From positions 1 through 25,190 of the forward strand of contig JBPCWA010000520.1 of the NCBI GenBank assembly GCA_051009975.1: a stretch of 25,190 nucleotides of DNA. The letters run 5' to 3'. How positions within the stretch are numbered: the first letter of the stretch is position 1; the number at the start of each line of letters is the position of its first letter. The position numbers and the translations under genes were made by a program. Positions 16,072 to 24,033 of the stretch are shown in pieces. The notes beneath the pieces are model-generated. The model did not search any database and was not told where the DNA came from. It worked only from the letters and a program-made list of their open reading frames with translations. The DNA is from Tectiglobus sp051009975. GTDB taxonomy: Bacteria; Pseudomonadota; Alphaproteobacteria; Rhizobiales; Hyphomicrobiaceae.

Positions 16072-17876
16072 GGTGCGTACCACCAGGCGTTGAGTTGGGC
16101 TCCAAACAGCGGTATCTGTGCAGGGTGGCGCAGTTGAGCACTGGCTGCGATCCATTGCTTTGGGTCGTGAAAAAGTGGAATAACATAGTCGCCTGAGAGA
16201 AGAACGCGGTCGAAAGCACGCACCGCATCTTCGAATGCAACGCGGTCATTGGCCTTCAGCATCGCACTGATCATCGCGTCAGCAGCAGCGCTCTTGACGC
16301 CGGCGAAATTAAGACTGCGCTTTATGTCGGCGGCCTTACTGCCCCAGCGATTGATCTGTTCGTTTCCTGGCGATAGGGACGCGCTGTAAGTCCACTGTAT
16401 GATGTCGAATTCGAAGGTCCCTAGTCTTTCCCAATACTGCGCCGTTTCCATTTGTCTGATGGTTGCGGCGATACCAATTCGCTTGAGGTCATCGGTAAAC
16501 GCGAGAGCCAGGCGCGATTGCTCGCGTGTGCGGACGAGAAACTCGACTTCAAGAGGCGAATTCGTAGCAACATTGACCAAAGACCGGCCCTTTAGACGAT
16601 ATCCGGCCTGATCGAACAGCTTCAGCGCTTGACGCAGATTGCGGCGCAGCTCTTGTCGATTTTTCGCATCGGGCGGTGTCCATTTGCCAGTTAAGATGTT
16701 CTCTTTCACGGAGCCTGGGAATGGAGCGAGAAGAGCCTGCTCATTTTGGGATGCGGGTTGTCCGGTCGAGGCCAGGGTGGAGCGCGCGAAATAGCTCGTC
16801 GAGCGGACATAGCGGCCGTGAAACATTTGTTGATTGATGCGGTGAGCATCGAATGCGAGCAAGAGGGCCCGTCGTACACGGGGATCTGCAAATTTCTTTT
16901 TTCGAGTGTTGAAAACGAGTCCGGCCATTCCTGCGGGCACGCCAACAGGGAAACCGTACTTCTTTATGATGCCCGTTCGTACAGCGGGAAAGTCATAGCT
17001 ATCAATCCATCGCGCCGGGTTTTCCTCCAGGCGGAATGATACTTCGCCGGTCTTAAACGCCTCAAAAAGCGCAGCATGATTGCGAAAATGTTCGATTCGA
17101 ATTTCATCAAAGTTGAAGAGGCCGCGACGCGAAGGCAGGTCGCGCGCCCAGTAGCGAGGGTTGCGCATAAAGCTAGCCCTTCGGCCGGGTTCAATTTTCC
17201 CGAATGTATAGGGACCGCTGCCAATCATCGGGCTCAGGGTCGTTTGAGCGAATGTTTCTCGTCGAATGGCGTGGCGAGGCAGGATCGGCATGAGGGCGAG
17301 AATCAGTGGAATTTCACGATCACCCCGGCCATCAAAGACAAATGTGATAGTGTGAGACGACGGTTGCTCGATGCGAGTAACCTTGGCGTAGTGGCTGCGT
17401 AGGAACGGTCGACCCAAATCGCGCAAGAGGCGATGGGAAAATGCAACGTCATCAGCTGTGATGGGGTGATCGTCTGAAAATCTCGCATCGGGATTGATGT
17501 GGAAGGTAACTGAACTCCGATCATCAGGTACTTCAATTCGTTCCGCGATCAGAGCGTACAGTGTGAAAGGTTCATCTGCGGAGCGTGCCATTAGGCTGTC
17601 AAATATGTACTCGCGGACGTTTCCAGGTGCAGTTCCTTTGACAATGAACGGATTGAGGTTATCGAAAGTTCCCAGAAGGCCAAGGGTTAGCAGTCCACCT
17701 TTGGGTGCGTTTGGATTAGCGTAAGGAAAGTGTTCAAAGTCGGGAGGCAGGGCAGGTTGCCCGTGCATCGCGATGGCGTGCACTTCCGCTGCGCGGCTGG
17801 CGTTGTGGCCGAGCAGGTTTGGAAAAACAGCTATGTGAAGGGCAGCTAGTGCGAGCAATGCAATGGTTCGACGCAT
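16068..17876 (-). CDS. periplasmic ABC solute-binding protein, family 5, YejA-like
   Basis: The 602-residue product is an extracellular solute-binding protein of the oligopeptide type (SBP_bac_5), most like YejA (COG4166). A signal peptide (MRRTIALLALAALHIAVFPN) is followed by 'SRAAEVHAIAMHGQPALPPDFEHFPYANPNAPKGG', a typical YejA start. Further family signs are 'GTFDNLNPFIVKG', 'FSDDHPITADDVAFS', 'GSGPYTFGKIEPGRRASFMRNPRYW' and 'FEFDIIQWTYSASLSPGNE'. It probably captures peptides or related compounds in the periplasm; the ligand cannot be read from sequence. The frame is open to 17936, but ATG 17876 has AGGA six bases upstream and gives a normal signal peptide. No permease or ATPase gene is adjacent, so it is an orphan here. 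Its stop overlaps the mfd stop. Confidence 0.9.
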   Translation of the reverse strand: MRRTIALLALAALHIAVFPNLLGHNASRAAEVHAIAMHGQPALPPDFEHFPYANPNAPKGGLLTLGLLGTFDNLNPFIVKGTAPGNVREYIFDSLMARSADEPFTLYALIAERIEVPDDRSSVTFHINPDARFSDDHPITADDVAFSHRLLRDLGRPFLRSHYAKVTRIEQPSSHTITFVFDGRGDREIPLILALMPILPRHAIRRETFAQTTLSPMIGSGPYTFGKIEPGRRASFMRNPRYWARDLPSRRGLFNFDEIRIEHFRNHAALFEAFKTGEVSFRLEENPARWIDSYDFPAVRTGIIKKYGFPVGVPAGMAGLVFNTRKKKFADPRVRRALLLAFDAHRINQQMFHGRYVRSTSYFARSTLASTGQPASQNEQALLAPFPGSVKENILTGKWTPPDAKNRQELRRNLRQALKLFDQAGYRLKGRSLVNVATNSPLEVEFLVRTREQSRLALAFTDDLKRIGIAATIRQMETAQYWERLGTFEFDIIQWTYSASLSPGNEQINRWGSKAADIKRSLNFAGVKSAAADAMISAMLKANDRVAFEDAVRAFDRVLLSGDYVIPLFHDPKQWIAASAQLRHPAQIPLFGAQLNAWWYAP

Positions 17877-18206
17877 AGCGGGTCCTATCCGCAGAGTACT
17901 GGTGACCGGAAGCTTATCATCATTGTCCATAATCATGGCAAAAGCGCGTGTGGGGGGTGTGCCATTTGCGAAAGGACCGGCAACGCGGGGTTATTGGTCG
18001 GGTGGGGGTATTTGTTTGGCCGACGAGTGGAGTTTTTTGTGGGAAGATTCGCCAGCACAGGATCGCCATCGCATTAGCCTTGGGATTGCCTCAATCCCCC
18101 CGTTAGTCCGCTTTGGTTACTATTTGAACATCCAGCGCCCGCGCGATCTACGCGACGATGCGGCTGGTATTTGGGGTGATCGTCTCGCGAATGGACGGAG
18201 TTCATT
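17877..18206. other. 330-bp divergent interval between binding-protein and IalB genes
   Basis: This should hold both promoters. A perfect stem-loop GGGATTG-CCT-CAATCCC lies at 18082-18098. An open frame of 91 codons (17935-18210, +) ends with its TGA overlapping the IalB ATG as ATGA, but it has no ribosome binding site and no recognisable product, so I do not call it a gene. Confidence 0.45.
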
Positions 18207-18971
18207 ATGAAAAGGATCGATAACGTGATGGGATGGGGGCGTGCAGTTCAGTGCACGATCGGTGCAATCGCGACGGCAGCGGTGATTTCGATGGTATTTG
18301 GCGCGGGTGATCCAGCGGCGGCCCAAAAATCTAAGAATAAGAATGCGAAAAAGCGACCGCAGAGTGCGTGGGTCAAATTATGTGAGAAGGCGAAGGTGCC
18401 TCAGCGCGGCAAGGATGGGAAGAGAACGACCGTTGAGAGAGACATTTGCCTCACTCACCATGAGCGATTGGATGGTTCGACGGGCCGCGTGATCGTTTCC
18501 GCCGCCATCCGTCAAGTTGCGGGACAAAAGAAACCGAGTTTGATGGTGATGGTCCCACTGGGTATGGCCATACAACCGGGTTTGAAGGCGGCTGTTTATA
18601 GCGCCAAGCAGTGGAAACTGGCGCAGCAAAAGAAGCCCGTCAATGACAAAGAGCTTAAGGCGATCGGTTTAAGGTACAATCTTTGTCACATCGGCGGTTG
18701 TACTGCAGAAATCATTGCGCCCGACGGATTGGTGGACTCCATGAGAAAGGGGGGTGGGCTGATGGTGTTGGCTCTTGCAGCGAACGGCAGACCTGCGGCT
18801 TTCCCGATACCTCTGACGGGGTTCACGGCAGCATTAAAAGGCAAGCCTGTAGACAACAAGGCGTATAGCAAGGCCCGTGCGCAGCTCATGGGGCAGATAC
18901 GTGAGCGCATGCGCCAGCGAATAGCGGCTCAACGCGCGAAGCAAAATGCGAAAGCGACCAAAAAGAATTAG
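18207..18971 (+). CDS. invasion-associated locus B (IalB) family exported protein
   Basis: The 254-residue product matches the IalB family, common in Hyphomicrobiales and named after the Bartonella protein linked to erythrocyte invasion; in free-living relatives the role is unknown. A signal peptide (hydrophobic about 17-34, ending 'DPAAAQ' near 40) precedes a Lys-rich stretch. The core shows 'CEKAKVPQ', 'ERDICLTHHERLD', 'LMVMVPLGMAIQPGLKAAVY' and 'LRYNLCHIGGCTAEI', whose cysteines probably form disulfides in the periplasm. The C-terminus is a basic helix (RAQLMGQIRERMRQRIAAQR). GGAG lies six bases before the ATG. It is isolated: divergent from the binding-protein gene, with a strong hairpin 85 bp after its stop. 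Confidence 0.88.
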   Translation: MKRIDNVMGWGRAVQCTIGAIATAAVISMVFGAGDPAAAQKSKNKNAKKRPQSAWVKLCEKAKVPQRGKDGKRTTVERDICLTHHERLDGSTGRVIVSAAIRQVAGQKKPSLMVMVPLGMAIQPGLKAAVYSAKQWKLAQQKKPVNDKELKAIGLRYNLCHIGGCTAEIIAPDGLVDSMRKGGGLMVLALAANGRPAAFPIPLTGFTAALKGKPVDNKAYSKARAQLMGQIRERMRQRIAAQRAKQNAKATKKN

Positions 18972-19399
18972 GTGGCGCCACATCAATCTACAGTTTGGTG
19001 AAAGTGAACACATTGGCCGAACCAACTTCATAAGCCAAACGTGAGAATATCGTAAACCCGCCAGCCATCTGAAACAGGTGGCTGGTGGGTCTTCGAGTAA
19101 AAAGCCGTTCGCACTTTGTGATAGCGGGGATATGGACGATTTTCGTCGGCAGTCCATCTGAGATTGGGACGGTGGCGCAGAGCTGTCGCGTCAACGCCCT
19201 CTACTTCTCAACCAAAACTCGACCGGTCAACTCAGCTCATGCGACGTGCGTGATCCGGAAGCCATGAACTCGCGTTTCATGTCGCGGGACAGCACTTATC
19301 TCATTCTTGCCAGCAACATGATCCGCAGATACAGCTTTCACAGCACGTGCGAGGCAGAAGGATTTATGGTCTTGCCTCTTCTAATATGATCGCTTGTGA
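18972..19399. other. 428-bp convergent interval between IalB gene and hspQ
   Basis: Besides the long stem-loop at 19056-19090, the stretch contains a 6-bp stem CATGAA/TTCATG at 19263-19281. On the hspQ side there is a 6-bp stem GAGGCA/TGCCTC at 19351-19378. None is followed by a clear T-run. Open frames here are short and unrecognised, and several are overlapping shadows. I see no gene. Confidence 0.5.
19056..19090 (+). terminator. 16-bp stem-loop downstream of IalB gene, possible terminator
   Basis: ACCCGCCAGCCATCTG (19056-19071), loop AAA, CAGGTGGCTGGTGGGT (19075-19090). All 16 positions pair, two of them as G-U. It lies 85 bp past the IalB stop. The plus-strand flank (CTTCGAG) has no T-run. 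On the minus strand the flank is TTACGATATT, slightly more T-rich, so the hairpin might work as a bidirectional terminator, a processing signal or a 3'-end stabiliser. Confidence 0.5.
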
Positions 19400-19726
19400 C
19401 TAATGTTCTTGCAAATAGAGGGCGTGGAGGTCACCGTTGTCGTCAACAGCAAACATTTCTTGGACTTGCGGATGTCGCGGCGGAGCTCCACTCGTATCGG
19501 GTAGCAGGTTCTGTTCAGAGACATAGGCGATGTATTCTGTTTCGTCATTTTCGGCCAGCAGGTGATAGAACGGTTGGTCCTTTCGTGGTCGGACGTCTTC
19601 CGGAATGGATTGCCACCACTCGTCCGTATTCGCAAATTCGGGATCGATGTCGAATATGACCCCACGAAAGGGATACATGCGATGACGCACGACTTGCCCG
19701 ACGGAAAATTTGGCCTGTCTCATCAT
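19400..19726 (-). CDS. hspQ: heat shock protein HspQ
   Basis: The 108-residue product is HspQ, also known as the hemimethylated-DNA-binding YccV-like family. In E. coli HspQ is a small heat-shock protein that specifies or stimulates Lon-dependent proteolysis and binds DnaA variants. Diagnostic sequence includes 'AKFSVGQVVRHRMYPFRGVIFDIDPEF' and 'WWQSIPEDVRPRKDQPFYHLLAEN', followed by 'YIAYVSEQNLLPD'. Length is normal. Two ATG codons are adjacent (19726 and 19723), and neither has a clear ribosome binding site. The CoA-ester lyase gene lies 127 bp upstream on the same strand, far enough for a separate promoter. I see no sigma-32 promoter I would defend. Confidence 0.94.
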   Translation of the reverse strand: MMRQAKFSVGQVVRHRMYPFRGVIFDIDPEFANTDEWWQSIPEDVRPRKDQPFYHLLAENDETEYIAYVSEQNLLPDTSGAPPRHPQVQEMFAVDDNGDLHALYLQEH

Positions 19727-19853
19727 GTTGCGGAATCGAACCTGTTACTCGGCATATTATCTCATGACATCTGATACCACGACGGTGGGCCCGGTAAGTC
19801 AAGTCTTGGAGACTCGAATGCGGGAAAGTGTCCGTCGTTTATACGAACTGCAA

Positions 19854-20930
19854 TCACTGCTTCAACGCTTCGGAATGCTTATATCGTGCCCCGAACTCCG
19901 GATCGCGTTGTGATACCAATTCGGCGAGATCCACGAGAACCTTCGCTTGTTTCCAGGTGGCATCATCTTGCATCTTTCCATCAATCATGACGGCACCTGC
20001 CCCGTCGGGCATTGCTTCGATAATGCGTCGTGCAAATGCGACTTCCTGCGGATCGGGCGAAAAAACCCGTTTGGCAATTTCAACCTGTGTTGGATGGAGG
20101 GACCAGGCACCAACGCAACCCATCAGGAATGCATTCCTAAACTGGGACTCGCACGCGGCTGGATCTGCGAAGTCACCGAATGGTCCATAGAAGGGACGGA
20201 TCCGGTTCCGCTGACAGGCGTCGACCATCTTGGCAACTGTAAAATGCCAAAGGTCTTGCTGAAAAAAGTGGCGCTGCTTTTCTGAACCGACGTTGTCGGA
20301 ATCGGCAAGAACGCCATAAGCCGGGTGGCCTCCGCCAACACGGGTTGTTTTCATTCCGCGCGATGCCGCAAGGTCCGCCGGACCAAGGCTCAAACCATGC
20401 ATGCGCGGACTTGCCGCGGCAATTTCCTCAACATTTGATACGCCTTCGGCCGTTTCGAGGATGGCATGAATGAGAACGGGCTTGGAGATGTTTTGGCGGG
20501 CTTCAATTTGGGCGAGGAGCTGATCAAGATAGTGAATATCCCAGGGACCTTCGACTTTCGGCAGCATGATCACGTCCAAAGTATCGCCAACCGCCGTTAC
20601 GATCTCGGTGATGTCGTCGAGCGCCCAAGGTGAGTTGAGGCAGTTGATCCGCGTCCAGAGCGACGTCTTCGAAAAGTCGTTTGCCTGCGCCATCGCAATA
20701 AACCCTTGGCGAGCGGCAGTTTTGGCATCGATTGGGATGGCATCCTCGAGGTTGCCAAGCAGGACGTCCACAGTTGGCAGTATATTTTGTAGTTTTGCGG
20801 TGATCTTTTCGATGTGGGGCGGGATGAAGTGAATCATCCGCTCAAGTTGCAGGGGTAGCTGGCGAAACGGTGGGGGTGCGCCAATGGCAAGCGGCTCAAA
20901 AAATTTGAAGGGTGTTCGGGTCGCTGGCAT
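19854..20930 (-). CDS. CoA-ester lyase, HpcH/HpaI aldolase/citrate lyase (CitE-like) family
   Basis: The 358-residue product is a TIM-barrel lyase of the CitE / malyl-CoA lyase group, which cleaves or forms C-C bonds in CoA thioesters such as malyl-CoA. Family features are 'VLLGNLEDAIPIDAK' (where malyl-CoA lyases have LDLEDAV), the substrate-binding 'WTRINCLNSPW', the metal-binding Glu in 'ILETAEGVSNVEEIAAASP' and the metal-binding Asp in 'LSLGPADLAASRG'. The C-terminal 'GAWSLHPTQVEIAKRVF' is characteristic of the group (normally 'G..c.HP.Q'). The exact substrate, for example L-malyl-CoA or beta-methylmalyl-CoA, cannot be fixed from sequence and no pathway partners lie nearby. It starts with ATG 20930, with AGGA ten bases upstream. 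A perfect 7-6-7 dyad lies about 90 bp before the start. Confidence 0.85.
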   Translation of the reverse strand: MPATRTPFKFFEPLAIGAPPPFRQLPLQLERMIHFIPPHIEKITAKLQNILPTVDVLLGNLEDAIPIDAKTAARQGFIAMAQANDFSKTSLWTRINCLNSPWALDDITEIVTAVGDTLDVIMLPKVEGPWDIHYLDQLLAQIEARQNISKPVLIHAILETAEGVSNVEEIAAASPRMHGLSLGPADLAASRGMKTTRVGGGHPAYGVLADSDNVGSEKQRHFFQQDLWHFTVAKMVDACQRNRIRPFYGPFGDFADPAACESQFRNAFLMGCVGAWSLHPTQVEIAKRVFSPDPQEVAFARRIIEAMPDGAGAVMIDGKMQDDATWKQAKVLVDLAELVSQRDPEFGARYKHSEALKQ

Positions 20931-21018
20931 GTCTGAGCTGTCCTTGTGCGGGGATTGTCAAAGGGTGGCGATAGCGCGACGTCCCACACAAGTAATGCGC
21001 CATCTGTCACTGATTTGT

Positions 21019-21038
21019 CGCGTCATAACGTTGACGCG
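21019..21038. promoter_or_regulatory. perfect 20-bp dyad between acyltransferase and CoA-lyase genes
   Basis: CGCGTCA, six bases (TAACGT), TGACGCG. It lies two bases past the acyltransferase stop and about 90 bp upstream of the lyase ATG, both leftward. As RNA it would form a 7-bp stem with no T-run, so it is either a weak terminator or, by its symmetry and spacing, an operator for a dimeric regulator of the lyase gene. Confidence 0.5.
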
Positions 21039-21040
21039 GG

Positions 21041-21967
21041 TCAATGCCACCGTCGGTTCGACCACATCCATTGTTCGGGATGCTCGCGGATCCAAGCTTC
21101 AAACTGCTTTTGCATATCAGACATCATCTCGCGGACATCGTTAGATTGGTTGGCGCTGCGCGGTACGCGCAGTTCTCGCAATTGTATCCGAAACCGACTT
21201 TCGGTCCCTATCCTCAGGCACCGAGCCATCCAGACGCGCGCGCCAACGCGTCGCGCTATCATAGCGCCAATGGCCTGGGTTCGTGCAGGTTTGCCAAAGA
21301 AGGGAACGGGGATACCGGATCGGTCGTAGAGATCGCAAATCATACCGAGGTGACCACCACGCCTCACGAAATCAGTGATCATTCGCGCAGTTCGTTGATT
21401 GTCGCCGTGATCGCCATCAACCTTGCCGCGTCCGAATAACCCACCAGGGTAAAGATTTGCTCGCTGATCGCGAAGATACTTATCGACATAGGGGTTGTTG
21501 ACAGAGCGATAGACAGCCGCGGGTTTCTTGCCGCCAAAGGTCATCGGCCAAATTGCCAATTCCCAATTCCCCATGTGGAGGGAGACACCGACGAGAGGGC
21601 CCATTTTATTGATGTAGCGAGTGAAAATATGCAAATCTTCGACGACGACGCGGTTAGGATCGGCCAATATCCGATCAAGCTGCATTGTTTCCGCCATCAC
21701 CCGTCCCAGGTTTTCCCAGTGTGCGAGCACGATCCGCTCCCGCTCTTCTGGCGGCATATCGGGAAATGCGACTCGGACATTATAGAGCGCCCGCATGTGG
21801 CGCAGACGGGAGATTCGTGGCGCTAAAAGCCGCCATGCCGATGCGGACCAGCGTACGCTTGTCTCCAATGGTAGGAGCCGGACGCTAGCTACGACAAAGC
21901 GTAGGAGGCCATATTCCAAGCGGAACTGTATATCGCGCAGCCAAGTGCGAGCAGGGGGAAGTGGCAT
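21041..21967 (-). CDS. LpxL/HtrB-type lysophospholipid acyltransferase
   Basis: The product of 308 residues matches the lipid A biosynthesis acyltransferase family (LpxL/LpxM/HtrB), which adds secondary acyl chains to lipid A at the inner membrane. The catalytic HX4E motif is 'SLHMGNWELA'. Other signs are an N-terminal amphipathic/hydrophobic region (WLRDIQFRLEYGLLRFVVAS), 'MICDLYDRSGIPVPFFGKPA' and the C-terminal 'EAWIREHPEQWMWSNRRWH'. The frame is open upstream to a GTG at 22066, which would add 33 low-complexity Ser/Thr/Ala residues. I chose ATG 21967 because it gives the usual family length, but neither start has a good ribosome binding site. The UbiH-like gene lies upstream on the same strand. 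Substrate chain and acceptor (lipid A or another lipid) are inferred from family only. Confidence 0.87.
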   Translation of the reverse strand: MPLPPARTWLRDIQFRLEYGLLRFVVASVRLLPLETSVRWSASAWRLLAPRISRLRHMRALYNVRVAFPDMPPEERERIVLAHWENLGRVMAETMQLDRILADPNRVVVEDLHIFTRYINKMGPLVGVSLHMGNWELAIWPMTFGGKKPAAVYRSVNNPYVDKYLRDQRANLYPGGLFGRGKVDGDHGDNQRTARMITDFVRRGGHLGMICDLYDRSGIPVPFFGKPARTQAIGAMIARRVGARVWMARCLRIGTESRFRIQLRELRVPRSANQSNDVREMMSDMQKQFEAWIREHPEQWMWSNRRWH

Positions 21968-22114
21968 GGACGCTCGAATGTCCTGCTGAGATGTTGAAGA
22001 TACCGCGGCAGAAGTTGAAGCAACGGGGCAGATGTCGAAACCGTCTTTGCGGCTCAGGCCTGACACTCCATTTTAAGCAATTCCCGCGCTAATTCTAGTC
22101 ATGCAGAGTGTGAT

Positions 22115-23389
22115 TCAGCACGTGTTCCATGACATCGTGGATCGCGTTTCGTCGCGTCCATCTGTTGCCTTTATCGTCGCCATACCACCCTCGATCATGA
22201 GTTGGCGCAGGAGTGGTACCGCATTGGCCGCGTGCAATGCGAGCCCGCGCGCAAGATTCACAGGCAGGATGGTGGTGCTCAACGAACGGTTCAGGAGGTC
22301 GACGCCATGCGTTCGCAGCCACACATCTTGTCGGCGGCGCTGATGATATGTCTCTGTCACGGTCGTCCCTCCAATATCGGTTGTCGTGCGCAATGCGTTC
22401 TGCACACAGTCTGACAGTACGGCGACATCCCTGATTCCGAGGTTTAATCCCTGTGCTCCGATAGGCGGCAAGACGTGCGCTGCTTCACCCGCGAGAATGA
22501 CTCGTTTTTGGGCGAACGTATCGACCAACATGGCTGACAGGGGCACAGAGGTTCTTGGGGAAAAATCTGCTGTTGTTCCGAGGAGGCCCTGCAGTTTTTC
22601 TTCTAGAGCGGCTGCAAACTGCTCTTCGGACAATTTTTCCAGACCTGCCATCTCGTCGGTGGTTGTGACCCAGACGAGGCTGCTCCTTCGGCCCGCCATT
22701 GGCACAACAGTCAGCGGGCCGGATGGGCGATGGAATTCGGTTGAGATATCGTGGTGAGGGCGAGAGTGTGCGAACTGAGTGGTTAATGCGCGTTGGTTAT
22801 AGGTCCAATCTGTAGTTTTAATGCCCGCGCCTAGTCTAGCGCGTGACCTACGCCCATCGGCTCCAACAACGAGTTTTGCGCGATAGGTTTGGCCATCAGA
22901 GAGCTGGATGACGGCATGAGATGGCGCACATTTGACTTGGTCAACAAGGATATCTCGGATGATCTGACAGTTCTGCGTCCGATCCGCAATGTCGTGTAGT
23001 TTTTGTGACAGCTGACACACGATGTCGGTGTTGGAAATATTCCAAGCCAGCTGCTCTGCATCGACGTCGGACGCTTGAAAGAGTACCTCGGGCGCCCGTG
23101 GTAATCGCCCGAGGTCATCGACAAGTCGGATCCCGCGGACAGGGCTGGCGGTTTCTCCGAGGGTTGACCACAGGTCGAGTTGACTAAGAATCGTGGCACT
23201 CGTGTTGAGGAGAGCGGCGGTACGGGAGTCGTTCTTTGGGTCGCAAGGAGCTCCGTGAGCGTTTTCCTTTCGAGGAAATGGACCACACACGGCTATTTTG
23301 AGGTTAAGCCGTAACAGGGCGAGAGCCGCCATGAGGCCAACCGGACCTGTTCCAATGATGATTGCATCGTAGTCGTATTTTGGAGCCAT
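22115..23389 (-). CDS. UbiH/UbiF/Coq6-family FAD-dependent hydroxylase
   Basis: The 424-residue product is a flavoprotein monooxygenase of the ubiquinone-biosynthesis hydroxylase family. The dinucleotide-binding motif is 'AIIIGTGPVGLMAALALL' at the N-terminus. The DG motif is 'VVGADGRRSRAR', and the second FAD motif is 'VILAGEAAHVLPPIGAQGLNLGIRDVAVLSD'. The last has GEAAH where many relatives have GDAAH, with 'PIGAQGLNLG' intact. It probably hydroxylates one position of the ubiquinone ring precursor; which position cannot be told, since alphaproteobacterial members (UbiL, UbiM, UbiH types) differ in regiospecificity. ATG 23389 gives MAPKYDYDAIIIG; a GTG one codon earlier is the alternative. 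It is the most upstream gene of the leftward block, followed by the acyltransferase gene after about 150 bp. Confidence 0.9.
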   Translation of the reverse strand: MAPKYDYDAIIIGTGPVGLMAALALLRLNLKIAVCGPFPRKENAHGAPCDPKNDSRTAALLNTSATILSQLDLWSTLGETASPVRGIRLVDDLGRLPRAPEVLFQASDVDAEQLAWNISNTDIVCQLSQKLHDIADRTQNCQIIRDILVDQVKCAPSHAVIQLSDGQTYRAKLVVGADGRRSRARLGAGIKTTDWTYNQRALTTQFAHSRPHHDISTEFHRPSGPLTVVPMAGRRSSLVWVTTTDEMAGLEKLSEEQFAAALEEKLQGLLGTTADFSPRTSVPLSAMLVDTFAQKRVILAGEAAHVLPPIGAQGLNLGIRDVAVLSDCVQNALRTTTDIGGTTVTETYHQRRRQDVWLRTHGVDLLNRSLSTTILPVNLARGLALHAANAVPLLRQLMIEGGMATIKATDGRDETRSTMSWNTC

Positions 23390-24033
23390 CACTTACAAAT
23401 CGTGAGTTTTGCCGATTTTGCAATTGATCGAGGTCGAGGGTGGGCGTGGCGACACTGCCGGTAGGGTTGCTACTCGCAGCCCAAGCGCAGCTGGCTTGGA
23501 GAGCGTAGTGTGTTGATCTGTATTGAGCCAATTTGGGGATGATAGCAACATCGCCGTTATTGGGCAGTCGGCTGTTTTATCGGTGCGGCTGACCCTTGCA
23601 ACTACCGGACAAAATGTTCGAGAGTGTTTTGCGAGTGTTATATCAGATCCGTTTAAATGTGGAATTTGGCAGGTCCGTGGTGGCTGCAACCGTTTGCGCC
23701 TGAGCGTTAATCGACTGTGTGCTCGAGGCCTGATTTCTTAATGATTTCATAACGATTCGCGATTGCTGGTTCAGGTGTTCAGGTTTAGCGCAAGCCCAAA
23801 TGTAGCGAAAAGCGTGACATCGGCGACACAGTCCCTCGAACAATTGGAGCTGCCAGCAGGATTGCAGTTGCGCGTCTTCAGTCCGATCCGTTAAGCCATG
23901 GGATAAGCAAGTCAGTAAGCCGCGTCGAAGTATTTAGTTCGCTTGCAGACTTAGCCCCAGCGTCGACTGGGATCGCGTTCTCAGCGGTAGTTGCTGGGTT
24001 AGAGTTCTGTAGCGTGTCGTACGGAGTAGAGTA
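23390..24033. other. 644-bp gene-free interval upstream of the porin gene
   Basis: This divergent interval should contain the promoters of the UbiH-type and porin genes. Open frames on both strands are short, overlap each other and resemble no protein I know. A 5-bp stem CCCAG-CGTCGA-CTGGG lies at 23956-23971 in the probable porin leader. I found no convincing promoter pair and no tRNA. A long regulated leader or a small RNA gene is possible but unsupported. Confidence 0.5.

Noticed and set aside
17935..18210. A 91-codon plus-strand frame whose TGA overlaps the IalB start as ATGA
   Set aside because: No ribosome binding site, no recognisable sequence, and it overlaps the upstream region of the divergent gene. 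The IalB gene has its own GGAG site, so coupling is not needed.
18834..19157. A 107-codon minus-strand frame across the end of the IalB gene
   Set aside because: It overlaps the coding end of a well-supported gene and includes one arm of the stem-loop. The composition looks like a shadow frame.
23665..23690. TTTGGCAGG...GGCTGC resembling a sigma-54 promoter before the porin
   Set aside because: The spacing between the GG and GC elements does not fit the -24/-12 arrangement.
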